From assembly GCF_003386235.1 (NCBI RefSeq), contig NZ_QRDZ01000033.1, forward strand, positions 49,519-113,518: a stretch of 64,000 nucleotides of DNA, read 5' to 3'. This DNA is from Cohnella phaseoli. Its GTDB lineage: Bacteria > Bacillota > Bacilli > Paenibacillales > Paenibacillaceae. This document shows, in pieces, positions 8,271-17,049 of this stretch. The notes below the pieces were generated by a model that saw only the letters and a program-made list of their open reading frames with translations, did not search any database and was not told the DNA's origin. The first letter of the stretch is position 1; each line of letters begins with the position of its first letter. Both the position numbers and the translations under genes were made by a program.

Positions 8271-9074
8271 ATGTCGCAGAAAATTACAGTAGCCGTGGCA
8301 GGAGCAAGCGGCCGCATGGGACGCGAAGTCGTCAAAATGGTGCTGGAGGATCCCGAACTGGAGCTTGTCGCCGCAATCGCTAGGTCTGCCGGGCCCGTGG
8401 ACGCCGGGACGCTCGCCGGCAAGCCCGATACCGGCGTTATCGTATCGTCATCGCTTGCGGAGGCACTGAAAGCTAGCCGCCCCGACGTGCTTGTAGACTT
8501 CACAGGCCCGAAATCCGCTATGCCGAATGCCGAAACCGCGCTTGCTTACGGGGTTCGTCCGGTTATCGGAACGACGGGGTTTACGCCGGAGCAGATCGCG
8601 GAATTGGACAAGCAATGCAAGGACAAAGGGATCGGCGGCCTGATCGCGCCCAATTTCTCGATCGGCGCGATTCTGATGATGAAATTTTCGGCGATGGCCG
8701 CCAAATATTTTCCCCATGTGGAAATTATCGAGTATCACGGAGATCAGAAGCTGGATGCGCCTTCCGGAACGTCGATCAAGACGGCCGAGTGGATATCGGA
8801 AGCGCGCCAGGAGCTGCGTCAAGGCAATCCGGACGAAGAAGAAGTCATCGAAGGAGCCAGAGGCGGCTATTACAACGGATTTCGCATACATAGCGTGAGA
8901 CTTCCGGGCGTGTTTGCACAGCAGGAGGTCGTCTTCGGGGCGTTCGGTCAAACGCTGAAAATCCGTCACGATTCGTACGACCGTGCGGGCTATATGCCGG
9001 GAGTGAACACGGCGATCAAAAAAATTATGAACGTAACCGGAATGGTATACGGGTTCGAGCATTTCCTGGATTAA
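8271..9074 (+). CDS. dapB: 4-hydroxy-tetrahydrodipicolinate reductase
   Basis: A 267-residue NAD(P)H-dependent reductase of the diaminopimelate/lysine branch; it reduces the DapA product on the way to peptidoglycan precursors. The N-terminus has the dinucleotide-binding GASGRMG motif (residues 11-17). The substrate signature KLDAPSGTS is present with the preceding H156. Where most family members have two adjacent His, here the second is Gly (EYHGDQK); the catalytic His and the Lys are kept. The ATG at 8271 is favoured over the GTG at 8262, since AGGTGA sits at the right distance. It starts a run with mgsA, bshB1 and bshA in the B. subtilis order. Confidence 0.93.
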   Translation: MSQKITVAVAGASGRMGREVVKMVLEDPELELVAAIARSAGPVDAGTLAGKPDTGVIVSSSLAEALKASRPDVLVDFTGPKSAMPNAETALAYGVRPVIGTTGFTPEQIAELDKQCKDKGIGGLIAPNFSIGAILMMKFSAMAAKYFPHVEIIEYHGDQKLDAPSGTSIKTAEWISEARQELRQGNPDEEEVIEGARGGYYNGFRIHSVRLPGVFAQQEVVFGAFGQTLKIRHDSYDRAGYMPGVNTAIKKIMNVTGMVYGFEHFLD

Positions 9075-9144
9075 CCCGAATAGCAACATAGCAGCAACTA
9101 CAGCCAACAAAGCGATTCCCCTCAGGGAGAGGAGACTGAAATCA

Positions 9145-9567
9145 ATGATCGACATTGCGCTTATCGCGCATGACCGCAAAAAAGACGAAATGGTGAATTT
9201 CGCCATCGCCTACGAATCCGTGCTTAAGGATCATCGATTGTACGCAACGGGGACGACGGGAACGCGCATTATGGAAAACACCTCCTTGAAGGTGCATCGG
9301 TTTATGTCCGGTCCGCTTGGCGGGGACCAGCAGATCGGAGCGCTTGTCGCCGAGAATAAAATGGATCTGATTTTGTTTTTCCGCGATCCGCTGATGGCGC
9401 AGCCCCATGAGCCGGACATTATCGCATTGCTGCGGCTATGCGACGTGCAGGGCATTCCGGTGGCGACCAACGTCGCAACGGGCGAGCTGCTGATCAAGGC
9501 GCTTGAGCGCGGGGATTTCGCTTGGCGTGAGCTTGTCCATAAATACAAACCGGGACTGGAAGGCTGA
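9145..9567 (+). CDS. mgsA: Methylglyoxal synthase
   Basis: A 140-residue enzyme that converts dihydroxyacetone phosphate to methylglyoxal and phosphate, a bypass relieving sugar-phosphate stress. Family motifs are clear: phosphate-binding ATGTTGT (34-40), GPLGGDQQIG (56-65, with the catalytic Asp at 61) and FFRDPL (78-83). Length is typical. The start at 9145 follows CAGGGAGAGGAG. It lies between dapB and bshB1 as in B. subtilis, where methylglyoxal is detoxified by bacillithiol made by the next genes. Confidence 0.95.
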   Translation: MIDIALIAHDRKKDEMVNFAIAYESVLKDHRLYATGTTGTRIMENTSLKVHRFMSGPLGGDQQIGALVAENKMDLILFFRDPLMAQPHEPDIIALLRLCDVQGIPVATNVATGELLIKALERGDFAWRELVHKYKPGLEG

Positions 9568-9573
9568 CCGAGT

Positions 9574-10284
9574 ATGAATGCCGTACAACCTGGTACATTG
9601 GACATGCTCGTCTTCGCCGCGCATCCGGACGACGCGGAGATCGGCATGGGGGGCACGATTGTCAAGCATGCGCAAGCGGGACGGTCCGTCGGCATCGTCG
9701 ATTTGACTTATGCCGAAATGTCGTCCAACGGGAACGTCGAGACGCGCCAACGCGAGGCGGAGCAGGCCGGTCAAATTCTCGGGCTTGCCGCAAGGGATAA
9801 TCTGGGGCTGCCGGATCGCGGTCTCTCGGGAAGTTCCGAGCAGCTTGCCGCAATGGTTGCTTGCATTCGCAAATACCGGCCGAGAATTGTGTTTGCGCCG
9901 TATTTTATCGATCGCCATCCCGATCACATCGCTTGCAGTCGTTTGGCGGAGGAGGCGGTGTTCAATGCCAAGCTGCGCAAGTACGCGCCCGAGCTGCCGG
10001 CTTGGACGGTGGACCAGCTTTATTTTTACTTCATCAACGATGCCCACACCCCGCAGCTGCTAATCGATATCAGCGACGTTCAAGAGACGAAGATGGCCGC
10101 TTTGCGCGCCTACCGTTCGCAGTTTACGCCTGAAGGCAACGAAGCGGACTGGGTGGAGACGCCGCTTACGGGCGCTTACTTGGACAATATCGTCGCGCGG
10201 GACAGGCTGCTTGGCCAACCGCGCAAGCTGCAATTCGCAGAAGGCTTTATCGCCAAAGGACCGATCGCGCTGGGACGATTCTAG
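9574..10284 (+). CDS. bshB1: Bacillithiol biosynthesis deacetylase
   Basis: A 236-residue LmbE/PIG-L family zinc deacetylase. BshB1 removes the acetyl group from GlcNAc-malate to give GlcN-malate, the second step of bacillithiol synthesis. The zinc motif AAHPDDAEIG is at residues 15-24 (H17, D20) and a second metal/active-site block RHPDHIACSRLAEEAVF is present. The gene starts 7 bases after the mgsA stop, so the two are coupled. Identity as BshB1 rather than a general LmbE protein rests on the adjacent bshA gene and conserved order. Confidence 0.93.
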   Translation: MNAVQPGTLDMLVFAAHPDDAEIGMGGTIVKHAQAGRSVGIVDLTYAEMSSNGNVETRQREAEQAGQILGLAARDNLGLPDRGLSGSSEQLAAMVACIRKYRPRIVFAPYFIDRHPDHIACSRLAEEAVFNAKLRKYAPELPAWTVDQLYFYFINDAHTPQLLIDISDVQETKMAALRAYRSQFTPEGNEADWVETPLTGAYLDNIVARDRLLGQPRKLQFAEGFIAKGPIALGRF

Positions 10285-10320
10285 CAGCGAAGAATCGGGG
10301 AATACAATAAGGAATGACGA

Positions 10321-10354
10321 CCGGCAGCGCCGGATTCGCCGAATCCGCTGCCGG
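10321..10354 (+). repeat. Strong hairpin between bshB1 and bshA
   Basis: CCGGCAGC...GCTGCCGG encloses GGATTCG...CGAATCC, with a three-base bulge on the left side. It is followed only by TTAATT, so it is a weak terminator or an RNA-processing/stabilising stem that lets transcription continue into bshA. Confidence 0.6.
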
Positions 10355-10391
10355 TTAATTGGCGTTCGAACTGGGAGGCATGAGGAACGAC

Positions 10392-11555
10392 ATGAATCGA
10401 CCGCTCAAAATCGGAATTACTTGCTATCCTTCTCTCGGGGGCTCCGGCGTCGTAGCGACGGAGCTTGGCAAACTGCTGGCCGAGAAAGGACACGAAATTC
10501 ACTTTATTACGCACAGCATGCCGTTTCGTCTCGGCAAATTCCATCGCAACATTTTCTATCATGAGGTCGAAGTGTCGGATTATTATGTATTCCGGTACCC
10601 GCCCTACGATCTGTCGCTGGCGAGCAAGATGAACCAGGTAGCCAGGCTGCAGAAGCTCGACCTGCTTCACGTGCATTATGCGGTTCCGCACGCGATCTGC
10701 GCGATTTTGGCCAAACAGATGGCCGGAGACGATTTGAAGGTCGTGACGACGCTTCACGGTACGGACATTACCGTACTGGCCCAGGATGAAACGCTCAAAG
10801 ACATTATCCGGCTCGGCATCCGTCAGAGCGATGCCGTCACCGCGGTCAGCCGCGATCTGATTCGCGAGACGCGCGAGCTGCTGGACATTCAAGAGCCGAT
10901 CGATCTGACCTACAATTTCGTGGACAAAAGAATTTATTATCCGCGGGAGTGCCGGGATCTGCGCAGAGAATACGCGGAGCCGGACGAGAAGGTGCTCATG
11001 CACATCTCCAATTTCCGGCCGGTGAAACGCACGGCCGACGTCGTCGACATCTTCGCCAAAGTGCAGGCAACGACGAAAGCGAAGCTTGTACTGGTTGGAG
11101 AAGGGCCGGATCTGCCGCGCATTCAGACGAAAATTCAAGCGATGGGTCTGTCCCATCGCGTGCACTTTCTGGGTAAGCAGGACGATGTGGCGCAGGTTAT
11201 CTCTATCGCCGATTTGATGCTGCTTCCGTCGGAGAAGGAAAGCTTCGGCCTTGTCGCTCTCGAAGCGATGGCTTGCGGCGTGCCGACGATCGGCTCGCAG
11301 GCCGGAGGGATACCCGAGCTGGTGGAGCACGGCCGCACCGGGTTCCTGTCCCCGATCGGGGACACGGACGATATGGCGGCGAACGCATTAAAGCTGCTTA
11401 CGGACGAGAAGCTGTACGCGGATTTCCGAGAGGCGTGCCTGCAGCGGGCGCACCATGTATTCTGCAACGAACTGATTACGGCGCAATACGAAGCGATCTA
11501 TTATCGGGTGCTTGGAATCAAGCAGGATGTTCCTGTGCCTGCCTGCAAAGTATAA
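10392..11555 (+). CDS. bshA: N-acetyl-alpha-D-glucosaminyl L-malate synthase
   Basis: A 387-residue GT4 glycosyltransferase that transfers GlcNAc from UDP-GlcNAc to L-malate, the first committed step of bacillithiol synthesis. The N-terminus (LKIGITCYPSLGGSGVVATELGKLLAEKGH) is typical of BshA. The GT4 donor site motif is SEKESFGLVALEAMACGVPTIGSQAGGIPE. The ATG at 10392 is chosen because GAGGA precedes it by 5 bases and it gives the family's usual N-terminus; an in-frame ATG at 10380 has an over-close Shine-Dalgarno. Neighbours bshB1 and mgsA support the call. Confidence 0.95.
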   Translation: MNRPLKIGITCYPSLGGSGVVATELGKLLAEKGHEIHFITHSMPFRLGKFHRNIFYHEVEVSDYYVFRYPPYDLSLASKMNQVARLQKLDLLHVHYAVPHAICAILAKQMAGDDLKVVTTLHGTDITVLAQDETLKDIIRLGIRQSDAVTAVSRDLIRETRELLDIQEPIDLTYNFVDKRIYYPRECRDLRREYAEPDEKVLMHISNFRPVKRTADVVDIFAKVQATTKAKLVLVGEGPDLPRIQTKIQAMGLSHRVHFLGKQDDVAQVISIADLMLLPSEKESFGLVALEAMACGVPTIGSQAGGIPELVEHGRTGFLSPIGDTDDMAANALKLLTDEKLYADFREACLQRAHHVFCNELITAQYEAIYYRVLGIKQDVPVPACKV

Positions 11556-11575
11556 GACCGGAAGTGAGGAACGGA

Positions 11576-12892
11576 ATGCGAATGGAAGACCAAGACAGCC
11601 AACTGTGGGAAGCCGGGCTAGCCGTAGTGCGGGCGCTGGAAAGCGCAGGACACCAGGCCTATTTGGTCGGCGGCTGCGTCAGGGACAGATGGCTTGAACG
11701 GCCTCTGAACGACATCGACATCGCCACTTCGGCTAAGCCGGAGGCAGTGACGGAACTGTTTGAAAGGACGCTGCCGACCGGTCTTAAACACGGTACGGTG
11801 ACGGTGATGGAAGGCGGATATTCGTTCGAGGTAACGACGTTTCGCCGGGAATCCGGTTATTCGGACGGTCGGAGACCCGATGAGGTGGCGTTCGTCAGCG
11901 AGTTGAACGAGGATCTCGCACGGCGCGACTTTACGTTTAACGCAATGGCCTTCTCCTCAGCCGGAGAGCTAATCGACCCTTATGGCGGACAGGATGCGCT
12001 GCGGGCCGGCGTCGTCGATTGCGTGGGGGCTGCCGAGGAGCGCTTCGGGGAAGATGCGCTTCGCATGGTGCGGGCGATTCGATTTGCCGCCGAATTTGGC
12101 TTTGAGCTGCTGCCGGACGTCTGGGAGGGCATCGTGAAGCAGCGGGACAGGCTGAAGCAGGTCGCCGTCGAGCGCATCGGGACGGAATGGGACAAAATGA
12201 TGGCCGGAGCGGGACCGGAACAGGCGATGCATTACTTGTTCAAGAGCGGACTGCTCGCTTACGTGAAGGAGCCGCTTCCGGAGGCGTTCGCGCAGGCCGC
12301 GGAACGCTATCGGCTAAACGGCGCTCCTCCGCAATGGGAGCCTTGGGGCGCCCTGGCGACCGACGAGGCTACGCTCGGAAATTTGCTGTGCCTGCCTGCG
12401 CTGCCGGACCCGGATTTGCGTTGGGCGGCGCTGCTGTCAGGCATGTATATCGGAGCGGAGGACGCGTCGGCGCTGCTTCGCGCGCTGCGGCTCGGCGGAC
12501 AGAGAGCCGCCCGGGTCGCGGCGGTCGCCGGAATTTTCGAACGCCTGGGCGGCTGTGAAGAGGGCGAGCGGAGAGCGGCATGGATCGGAGCGGTGCTCGA
12601 TTTCGGCCGTTCGGCTGCAGAGGACGCGCTGGATATTCGAGCTGCTTGTGAAGCTCCATGGGACGAGGAAAGGTCATGGCTGGATCAGATGACGATTTCT
12701 TCCGTAGCAGAGCTGGACGTGAAGGGAGACGAGCTATCGGGCTATTTGGGACAGTCGCCCGGACCATGGATCGCTGAGACGCTTTGCCATTTGCTGGCAG
12801 AGACGGCCTCGGGCCGGCTGCCCAACGAGAAGTTCGTTCTTCTGTCCGCGGCCAAAGAGATGAGAGCTTTACAGCGGGAGGGACGCAAATGA
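11576..12892 (+). CDS. cca: CCA-adding tRNA nucleotidyltransferase
   Basis: A 438-residue class II nucleotidyltransferase that builds or repairs the 3' CCA end of tRNAs. The catalytic head shows VGGCVRD (31-37), the metal-binding DID (46-48), the flexible-loop region after TLPTGLKHGTVTV, and the RRDFTFNAMAF motif. The C-terminal half is the helical tRNA-binding body. The start at 11576 has GAGGA 5 bases before it. It overlaps birA by 4 bases, so cca and birA form one translationally coupled unit. Confidence 0.93.
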   Translation: MRMEDQDSQLWEAGLAVVRALESAGHQAYLVGGCVRDRWLERPLNDIDIATSAKPEAVTELFERTLPTGLKHGTVTVMEGGYSFEVTTFRRESGYSDGRRPDEVAFVSELNEDLARRDFTFNAMAFSSAGELIDPYGGQDALRAGVVDCVGAAEERFGEDALRMVRAIRFAAEFGFELLPDVWEGIVKQRDRLKQVAVERIGTEWDKMMAGAGPEQAMHYLFKSGLLAYVKEPLPEAFAQAAERYRLNGAPPQWEPWGALATDEATLGNLLCLPALPDPDLRWAALLSGMYIGAEDASALLRALRLGGQRAARVAAVAGIFERLGGCEEGERRAAWIGAVLDFGRSAAEDALDIRAACEAPWDEERSWLDQMTISSVAELDVKGDELSGYLGQSPGPWIAETLCHLLAETASGRLPNEKFVLLSAAKEMRALQREGRK

Positions 12893-13866
12893 GCAAAATA
12901 AGCTTACTGGGGTTTCTTGAGGAGCGGGCAGGCCAATACGTCTCGGGCGAAGAGATCAGCCGGGAGCTGAACGTGAGCCGGACGGCCGTCTGGAAGCAGG
13001 TTCGCAAGCTGGAGGCGGAAGGCTATCGGATCGAGGCGGTTCCGCGTCTTGGCTACCGTCTCACCGCCAAGCCTTCGCGTCTGACGCTTCAAGAGCTGCT
13101 GCCGAAGTTGCGGACCACTTCGTTCGGCCGCCGTTTGACGCTGCTCGACGTGACCGATTCGACGCAGAACGAGTTGCGTAAGCTGGCCGAACAGGGAGCG
13201 CCGGAAGGCACGCTAGTCATCGCCGAGCAGCAGACGAACGGGCGAGGACGCATGGGAAGAAGCTGGGTGTCTCCCGCCGGCAAAGGGATCTGGATGAGCC
13301 TGCTGTTGAGGCCGCCTGTTCCTCTGCCTCTCGCTCCGCAGCTGACGTTGCTGGCAGCCGTCGCCTTGAGCAGGGCGATTGCGCAGCAACTGCCGATGCT
13401 TGAGATCGGGATCAAATGGCCGAACGATCTGCTCGTCGGAGGCAAAAAGATCAGCGGCATTTTGCTCGAATCCGCGGCAGAGGACGAGCGTCTGAGCTAC
13501 GTCGTCGTCGGTCTTGGCATCTCTGCGAATCTGGATGTCGAAGATTATCCCGAAGGGCTGATGGACAAAGCGATCTCGCTAAAGATAGCTTCGGGAGCGA
13601 CAGTAGATCGCAGCGAACTGATCGCCGCCGTGCTGGAGCAGTTCGAGCAGCTGTACAAGCTGTATCTCGAGCAAGGCTTCGCGCCGATTCGCACGCTGTG
13701 GGAGGCGCGTTCGGTCACGCTTGGCAAGCAAACGGAGCTATACACGCCCCAAGGAACCGTCGTCGGTTTGCCTCGCGGACTGGACGATATGGGCGGCCTT
13801 CGCGTCGAGCTGCCGGACGGCTCTACGCGCACCGTCTATTCCGCAGAAGTAGGCTCAGGCACTTAG
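12889..13866 (+). CDS. birA: Bifunctional biotin ligase / biotin operon repressor
   Basis: 325 residues. An N-terminal winged helix (ISRELNVSRTAVWKQVRKLEAEGY, about residues 22-45) marks the group II form that can also repress biotin genes. The catalytic core has GRGRMGRSW with the biotinyl-AMP-binding loop, KWPNDLL and KKISGILLE; a C-terminal SH3-like domain ends the protein. It attaches biotin to acyl-CoA carboxylases. The ATG overlaps the cca stop (ATGA). No biotin genes are in the window. Confidence 0.93.
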   Translation: MSKISLLGFLEERAGQYVSGEEISRELNVSRTAVWKQVRKLEAEGYRIEAVPRLGYRLTAKPSRLTLQELLPKLRTTSFGRRLTLLDVTDSTQNELRKLAEQGAPEGTLVIAEQQTNGRGRMGRSWVSPAGKGIWMSLLLRPPVPLPLAPQLTLLAAVALSRAIAQQLPMLEIGIKWPNDLLVGGKKISGILLESAAEDERLSYVVVGLGISANLDVEDYPEGLMDKAISLKIASGATVDRSELIAAVLEQFEQLYKLYLEQGFAPIRTLWEARSVTLGKQTELYTPQGTVVGLPRGLDDMGGLRVELPDGSTRTVYSAEVGSGT

Positions 13867-13895
13867 ATCATTGGCGAAATGTGGGAAAACAGTCG

Positions 13896-13924
13896 TAGAC
13901 GAAAGACGCGGGTTCTGTTATAAT
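13896..13924 (+). promoter_or_regulatory. Promoter of panBCD
   Basis: TAGACG (13896-13901) and a perfect extended -10 (TG-T-TATAAT, with TATAAT at 13919-13924) are 17 bases apart. Transcription would start near 13931, giving a leader of about 240 bases before panB. Confidence 0.75.
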
Positions 13925-13930
13925 CGCTGT

Positions 13931-14140
13931 GCGAGGTGGTATCGCATGAACGGCGAACCGCACTTGCTAATAATGGAAGTATACAACGGAATGTAAGCAG
14001 CGATAGTAACTCTATACCGTCACAGATTCGCGGCGGATTCTGCTCTGAGCCGAAAGGACCGAGACAGAAGGACGTGAAGGACGTTCTATGTTGAATGGGA
14101 ACCCTTTTTTGCTCATGGGCAAAATGGGTTTTTTTGCTGT
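13931..14140 (+). promoter_or_regulatory. Structured panB leader with attenuator-like terminator
   Basis: The leader between the promoter and panB can fold into several hairpins: GTGCG/CGCAC near its 5' end, CAGA/TCTG around 14022-14042, and a terminator at 14103-14137 in which CCCTTTTTTGC pairs with GCAAAATGGG and seven T follow. A conserved RNA called the pan motif is known upstream of pantothenate operons in Firmicutes; this leader is in the right place, but I cannot confirm the match by eye. It fills the gap between birA and panB; no coding sequence is seen. Confidence 0.55.
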
Positions 14141-14172
14141 TACTCCGTCTGAACTTCCTAGGAGGAACTTCC

Positions 14173-15042
14173 ATGAAACAAGCGTTAACCGTGCCCAAAT
14201 TAAAGGCGATGAAAAACCAGGGGAAGCCGATCGCGGTAGTGACGGCATACGATTACCCCTCGGCAGTGTTGTCCGAAGAAGCGGAAGTCGATATGATTCT
14301 TGTTGGAGATTCGCTTGGCAACGTCGTGCTGGGCTACGAGACGACGGTTCCCGTCAAGCTTGAAGATATGATCTACCATACGCGAGCAGTCGTTAGAGGC
14401 GCTCCTGGTACGATGGTCGTGACGGATTTGCCGTTTGCGACTTATCGACTGGGACCGGAGGCGACGCTGCGCAACGCCGCGCGTTTGATGCAGGAAGGCG
14501 GCGCTCACGCCGTTAAGATGGAAGGCGGGGCGGAGCTGGCGGACGAAATCCGGCTGCTGACTTCGGCAGGCATACCGGTACTCGGCCATCTCGGACTCAC
14601 GCCGCAATCGATCCACCAAATCGGCGGTTACAAAGTGCAGGGCAAAAGCGAGGCGGAAGCGGAGAAGCTGCTGAGCGACGCCAGGGCGTTGGAGCAGGCG
14701 GGAGCGTTCGGCATCGTGCTGGAGCTTATGACCGAAGAGCTGTCCGCTGAAATCTCGCAGGCGATCGGCATACCGACTATCGGAATCGGAGCCGGACGCG
14801 GCTGCGACGGGCAAGTGCTCGTCTTTCACGATCTTCTGCGCTACGGCTCGGGCATCCGGGAGAAGAAAATGGTGAAAAGCTACGCTAACGTCGGAGATAC
14901 GATCCGCGAGGCGATTGCGCAATACGTTAATGAAGTGAAAACGAGAGCTTTCCCGGAAGAGAAACACTCCTTTACTTCGCAAAAGGCGGCCGATCCCGCC
15001 CAGAGCGAAATGGGAAAGCTGTACGGAGGAGAGCGTAAATGA
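14173..15042 (+). CDS. panB: 3-methyl-2-oxobutanoate hydroxymethyltransferase
   Basis: A 289-residue ketopantoate hydroxymethyltransferase; it adds a hydroxymethyl group from methylene-tetrahydrofolate to alpha-ketoisovalerate in pantothenate synthesis. Family blocks are clear: VTAYDYPSA, MILVGDSLGNVVLGYETT (metal and substrate site), VVTDLPF and GIGAGRGCDGQVLVFHD. The ATG at 14173 follows a strong AGGAGG. The frame extends upstream through the leader, but that part has no ribosome binding site and carries the terminator hairpin. First gene of panBCD; it overlaps panC by 4 bases. Confidence 0.95.
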   Translation: MKQALTVPKLKAMKNQGKPIAVVTAYDYPSAVLSEEAEVDMILVGDSLGNVVLGYETTVPVKLEDMIYHTRAVVRGAPGTMVVTDLPFATYRLGPEATLRNAARLMQEGGAHAVKMEGGAELADEIRLLTSAGIPVLGHLGLTPQSIHQIGGYKVQGKSEAEAEKLLSDARALEQAGAFGIVLELMTEELSAEISQAIGIPTIGIGAGRGCDGQVLVFHDLLRYGSGIREKKMVKSYANVGDTIREAIAQYVNEVKTRAFPEEKHSFTSQKAADPAQSEMGKLYGGERK

Positions 15043-15950
15043 AACCGACAATCGTTCGCACTATTGTCGAGCTTAGGAAGGAGATCGCTTCCTTTCGTCA
15101 TTCGAGGCCGCTCGGGGAGGCCAGCGTAGGCTTCGTGCCGACGATGGGCTATCTGCACGAGGGTCATGCCAGCTTGCTGCGCCGCTCGTCTCAGGAGAAC
15201 GGTCTCACCGTGCTTAGCATTTTCGTTAATCCGATTCAGTTCGGACCAAACGAGGATTTGGACAAATATCCGCGCGATGAGGAAAAGGATGTCGCCCTTG
15301 CCGCTTCCTGCGGCGTCGATCTCGTATTCCTGCCGTCGGTGCAGGAGATGTATCCGCAAAGCCGGGTTACGACCGTTACGGTCTCCGAAGTGACGGAGCG
15401 CTTGTGCGGCGCAAGCCGTCCCGGTCACTTCGACGGGGTGGCGACGGTCGTCGCCAAGCTGCTAAACATCGTTCAGCCGGATCGTGCGTACTTCGGCTTG
15501 AAGGACGCCCAGCAGGTCGCCGTCGTGACGCGAATGGCGCAGGATTTGAATATTCCGACGGAAATCGTACCTTGCCCGATCGTAAGGGAAGAAGACGGAT
15601 TGGCGCTCAGCTCGCGCAACGTGTATTTGAACGCGCAGGAGAGGGAGCAGGCGCTGTCGCTCTCGCTCGCCCTTGCCAAAGTGCCGGAGTGGATTGCGGA
15701 AGGCGTCGGCGCAGCGGAGCTATCCGAGCTGCTGAAGCGGGAGATTGCGCGCTCGCCGCTGGCGAACGTCGAATACGCCGACGCGTTGACGTATCCTGAC
15801 CTGCTGCCACCGGACGCGGACGTTCCTTTGCGAAGCATCGACGGTTTTATGTTGGTCGCTCTTGCCGTTCGATTTGGAAACACCCGCTTAATTGACAATC
15901 GGCTGTTAAATCCCATGGAAGCAGGTGTTGAAACATGTTCCGCCAAATGA
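15039..15950 (+). CDS. panC: Pantothenate synthetase
   Basis: 303 residues. It ligates pantoate and beta-alanine with ATP to pantothenate. The nucleotidyl-transferase signatures are visible: PTMGYLHEGHASLL (HxGH-type motif), FVNPIQFGPNEDLDKYPR, and YFGLKDAQQVAVV, followed by SSRNVYL (KMSKS-like loop). The ATG overlaps the panB stop. The last 16 bases overlap panD, so all three genes are tightly coupled. Confidence 0.95.
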   Translation: MKPTIVRTIVELRKEIASFRHSRPLGEASVGFVPTMGYLHEGHASLLRRSSQENGLTVLSIFVNPIQFGPNEDLDKYPRDEEKDVALAASCGVDLVFLPSVQEMYPQSRVTTVTVSEVTERLCGASRPGHFDGVATVVAKLLNIVQPDRAYFGLKDAQQVAVVTRMAQDLNIPTEIVPCPIVREEDGLALSSRNVYLNAQEREQALSLSLALAKVPEWIAEGVGAAELSELLKREIARSPLANVEYADALTYPDLLPPDADVPLRSIDGFMLVALAVRFGNTRLIDNRLLNPMEAGVETCSAK

Positions 15951-16318
15951 TGAAAGCCAAAATCCATCGCGCGACGGTAACTGAAGCCAATTTGAACTAC
16001 GTGGGCAGCGTTACGATCGACCAGGATTTGATGGAGCTTGTGGATATATTGCCCGATGAGAAGGTGCAAATCGTCAACAACAACAATGGCGCAAGGTTCG
16101 AAACCTACGTTATTCCGGGCCCGCGCGGCTCCGGCGTTATTTGTCTCAATGGAGCTGCAGCCAGACTCGTCCAGCCGGGCGATCAGGTTATTATTATCAA
16201 TTATGGGCTGTTCTCGGACGAGGAAGCCCGTCGTCATAAGCCGCGGGTCGCCATTATGGACGAAGGAAACCGAGTCGTCAAATTGTTGGCGGAAGAGCCG
16301 CATTCGACCGTTTTGTAA
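15935..16318 (+). CDS. panD: Aspartate 1-decarboxylase precursor
   Basis: A 127-residue pyruvoyl enzyme precursor that makes beta-alanine from aspartate. The self-cleavage site Gly24-Ser25 is present in YVGSVTID; Ser25 becomes the pyruvoyl group. Other conserved parts are KIHRATVT, the YVIPG-type segment and NGAAARLVQPGD. Length is typical. The start lies inside the 3' end of panC; this is the usual panCD arrangement. Confidence 0.95.
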   Translation: MFRQMMKAKIHRATVTEANLNYVGSVTIDQDLMELVDILPDEKVQIVNNNNGARFETYVIPGPRGSGVICLNGAAARLVQPGDQVIIINYGLFSDEEARRHKPRVAIMDEGNRVVKLLAEEPHSTVL

Positions 16319-16393
16319 TGCGTATGAAACACCCCTCCGAAACGCAGAATGAGCAGTACGGTATCACTTTGCGATCAAGGGGGGGGAACGAAC

Positions 16394-17032
16394 ATGATCC
16401 AGCAATGGTTCGCAACGATGAACGATGTGCTCGACGATCTCATTTTACGTTATCCGCAAGCTTCGTCCGAAGAAAAAATCGCCTGTGGGCAACAATGGGA
16501 CATGCTCAAAACGCTAAGTGATGATATTATTGAGTTATGGCTGCAATTCGAGGAAAAAATGGGCTGCTTCCGCGAGCTGCAGCAGCAGCCCGAGCCTGCC
16601 GTTCAAGAACCGCAGCGAACGCTTGGGTCGTTCGTCAAAGGCCAAGGTTACTTCAAACTGCAAATGTTCAAACACTCTTCGGAGCAGTTGGAGGAGACGA
16701 TTGCCGTTTATCCGGATTTTCTGTGCGCGAGGCTGTTTCTGGCGATGTCGCTAATGCATTTAAAAAACTGGAGCGAAGCTCAGCGTCATTTCCAGCTAAT
16801 CGCGGCGATTGCCGAGGAGAAACGGCTTCAGGCGATCGCCTACAATGCGCTCGGATGCATCCAAGCGGTGTACGCCCATCTCGATCAAGCTCAAACGTAT
16901 TTTCGCAAGTCGCTCGAAGCCGATCCCGGCTTTGCCGATCCGAAGCATAATTTGCAATCGCTCGTCCAAGGCAACACCGAAATTCAATTGCAATTCGGCA
17001 GCGCGGAGCTGCAATCGCTCGTGCAGGCGTGA
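16394..17032 (+). CDS. TPR-repeat protein of unknown function
   Basis: A 212-residue soluble protein. The N-terminal third is helical (MNDVLDDLILRYPQASSEEKIACGQQWDMLK). Residues about 95-200 contain tetratricopeptide-like helix pairs (GQGYFKLQMFKHSSEQLEETIAVYPDF, ARLFLAMSLMHLKNWSEAQRHFQLIA, AYNALGCIQAVYAHLDQAQTYFRKSLEADPGF). TPR domains bind other proteins; no partner can be named. The ATG at 16394 follows a G-rich Shine-Dalgarno and gives a natural N-terminus. The gene stands between panD and dinG, 17 bases before dinG, and is probably co-transcribed with it. Confidence 0.75.
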   Translation: MIQQWFATMNDVLDDLILRYPQASSEEKIACGQQWDMLKTLSDDIIELWLQFEEKMGCFRELQQQPEPAVQEPQRTLGSFVKGQGYFKLQMFKHSSEQLEETIAVYPDFLCARLFLAMSLMHLKNWSEAQRHFQLIAAIAEEKRLQAIAYNALGCIQAVYAHLDQAQTYFRKSLEADPGFADPKHNLQSLVQGNTEIQLQFGSAELQSLVQA

Positions 17033-17049
17033 CGGAAAGGAAGTCTGTA

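Noticed and set aside
13932..13945. T-box motif (GAGGTGGTATCGC) in the panB leader
   Set aside because: It lies within a few bases of the predicted transcript start, so there is no room for the tRNA-binding Stem I, and it is about 160 bases from the terminator.
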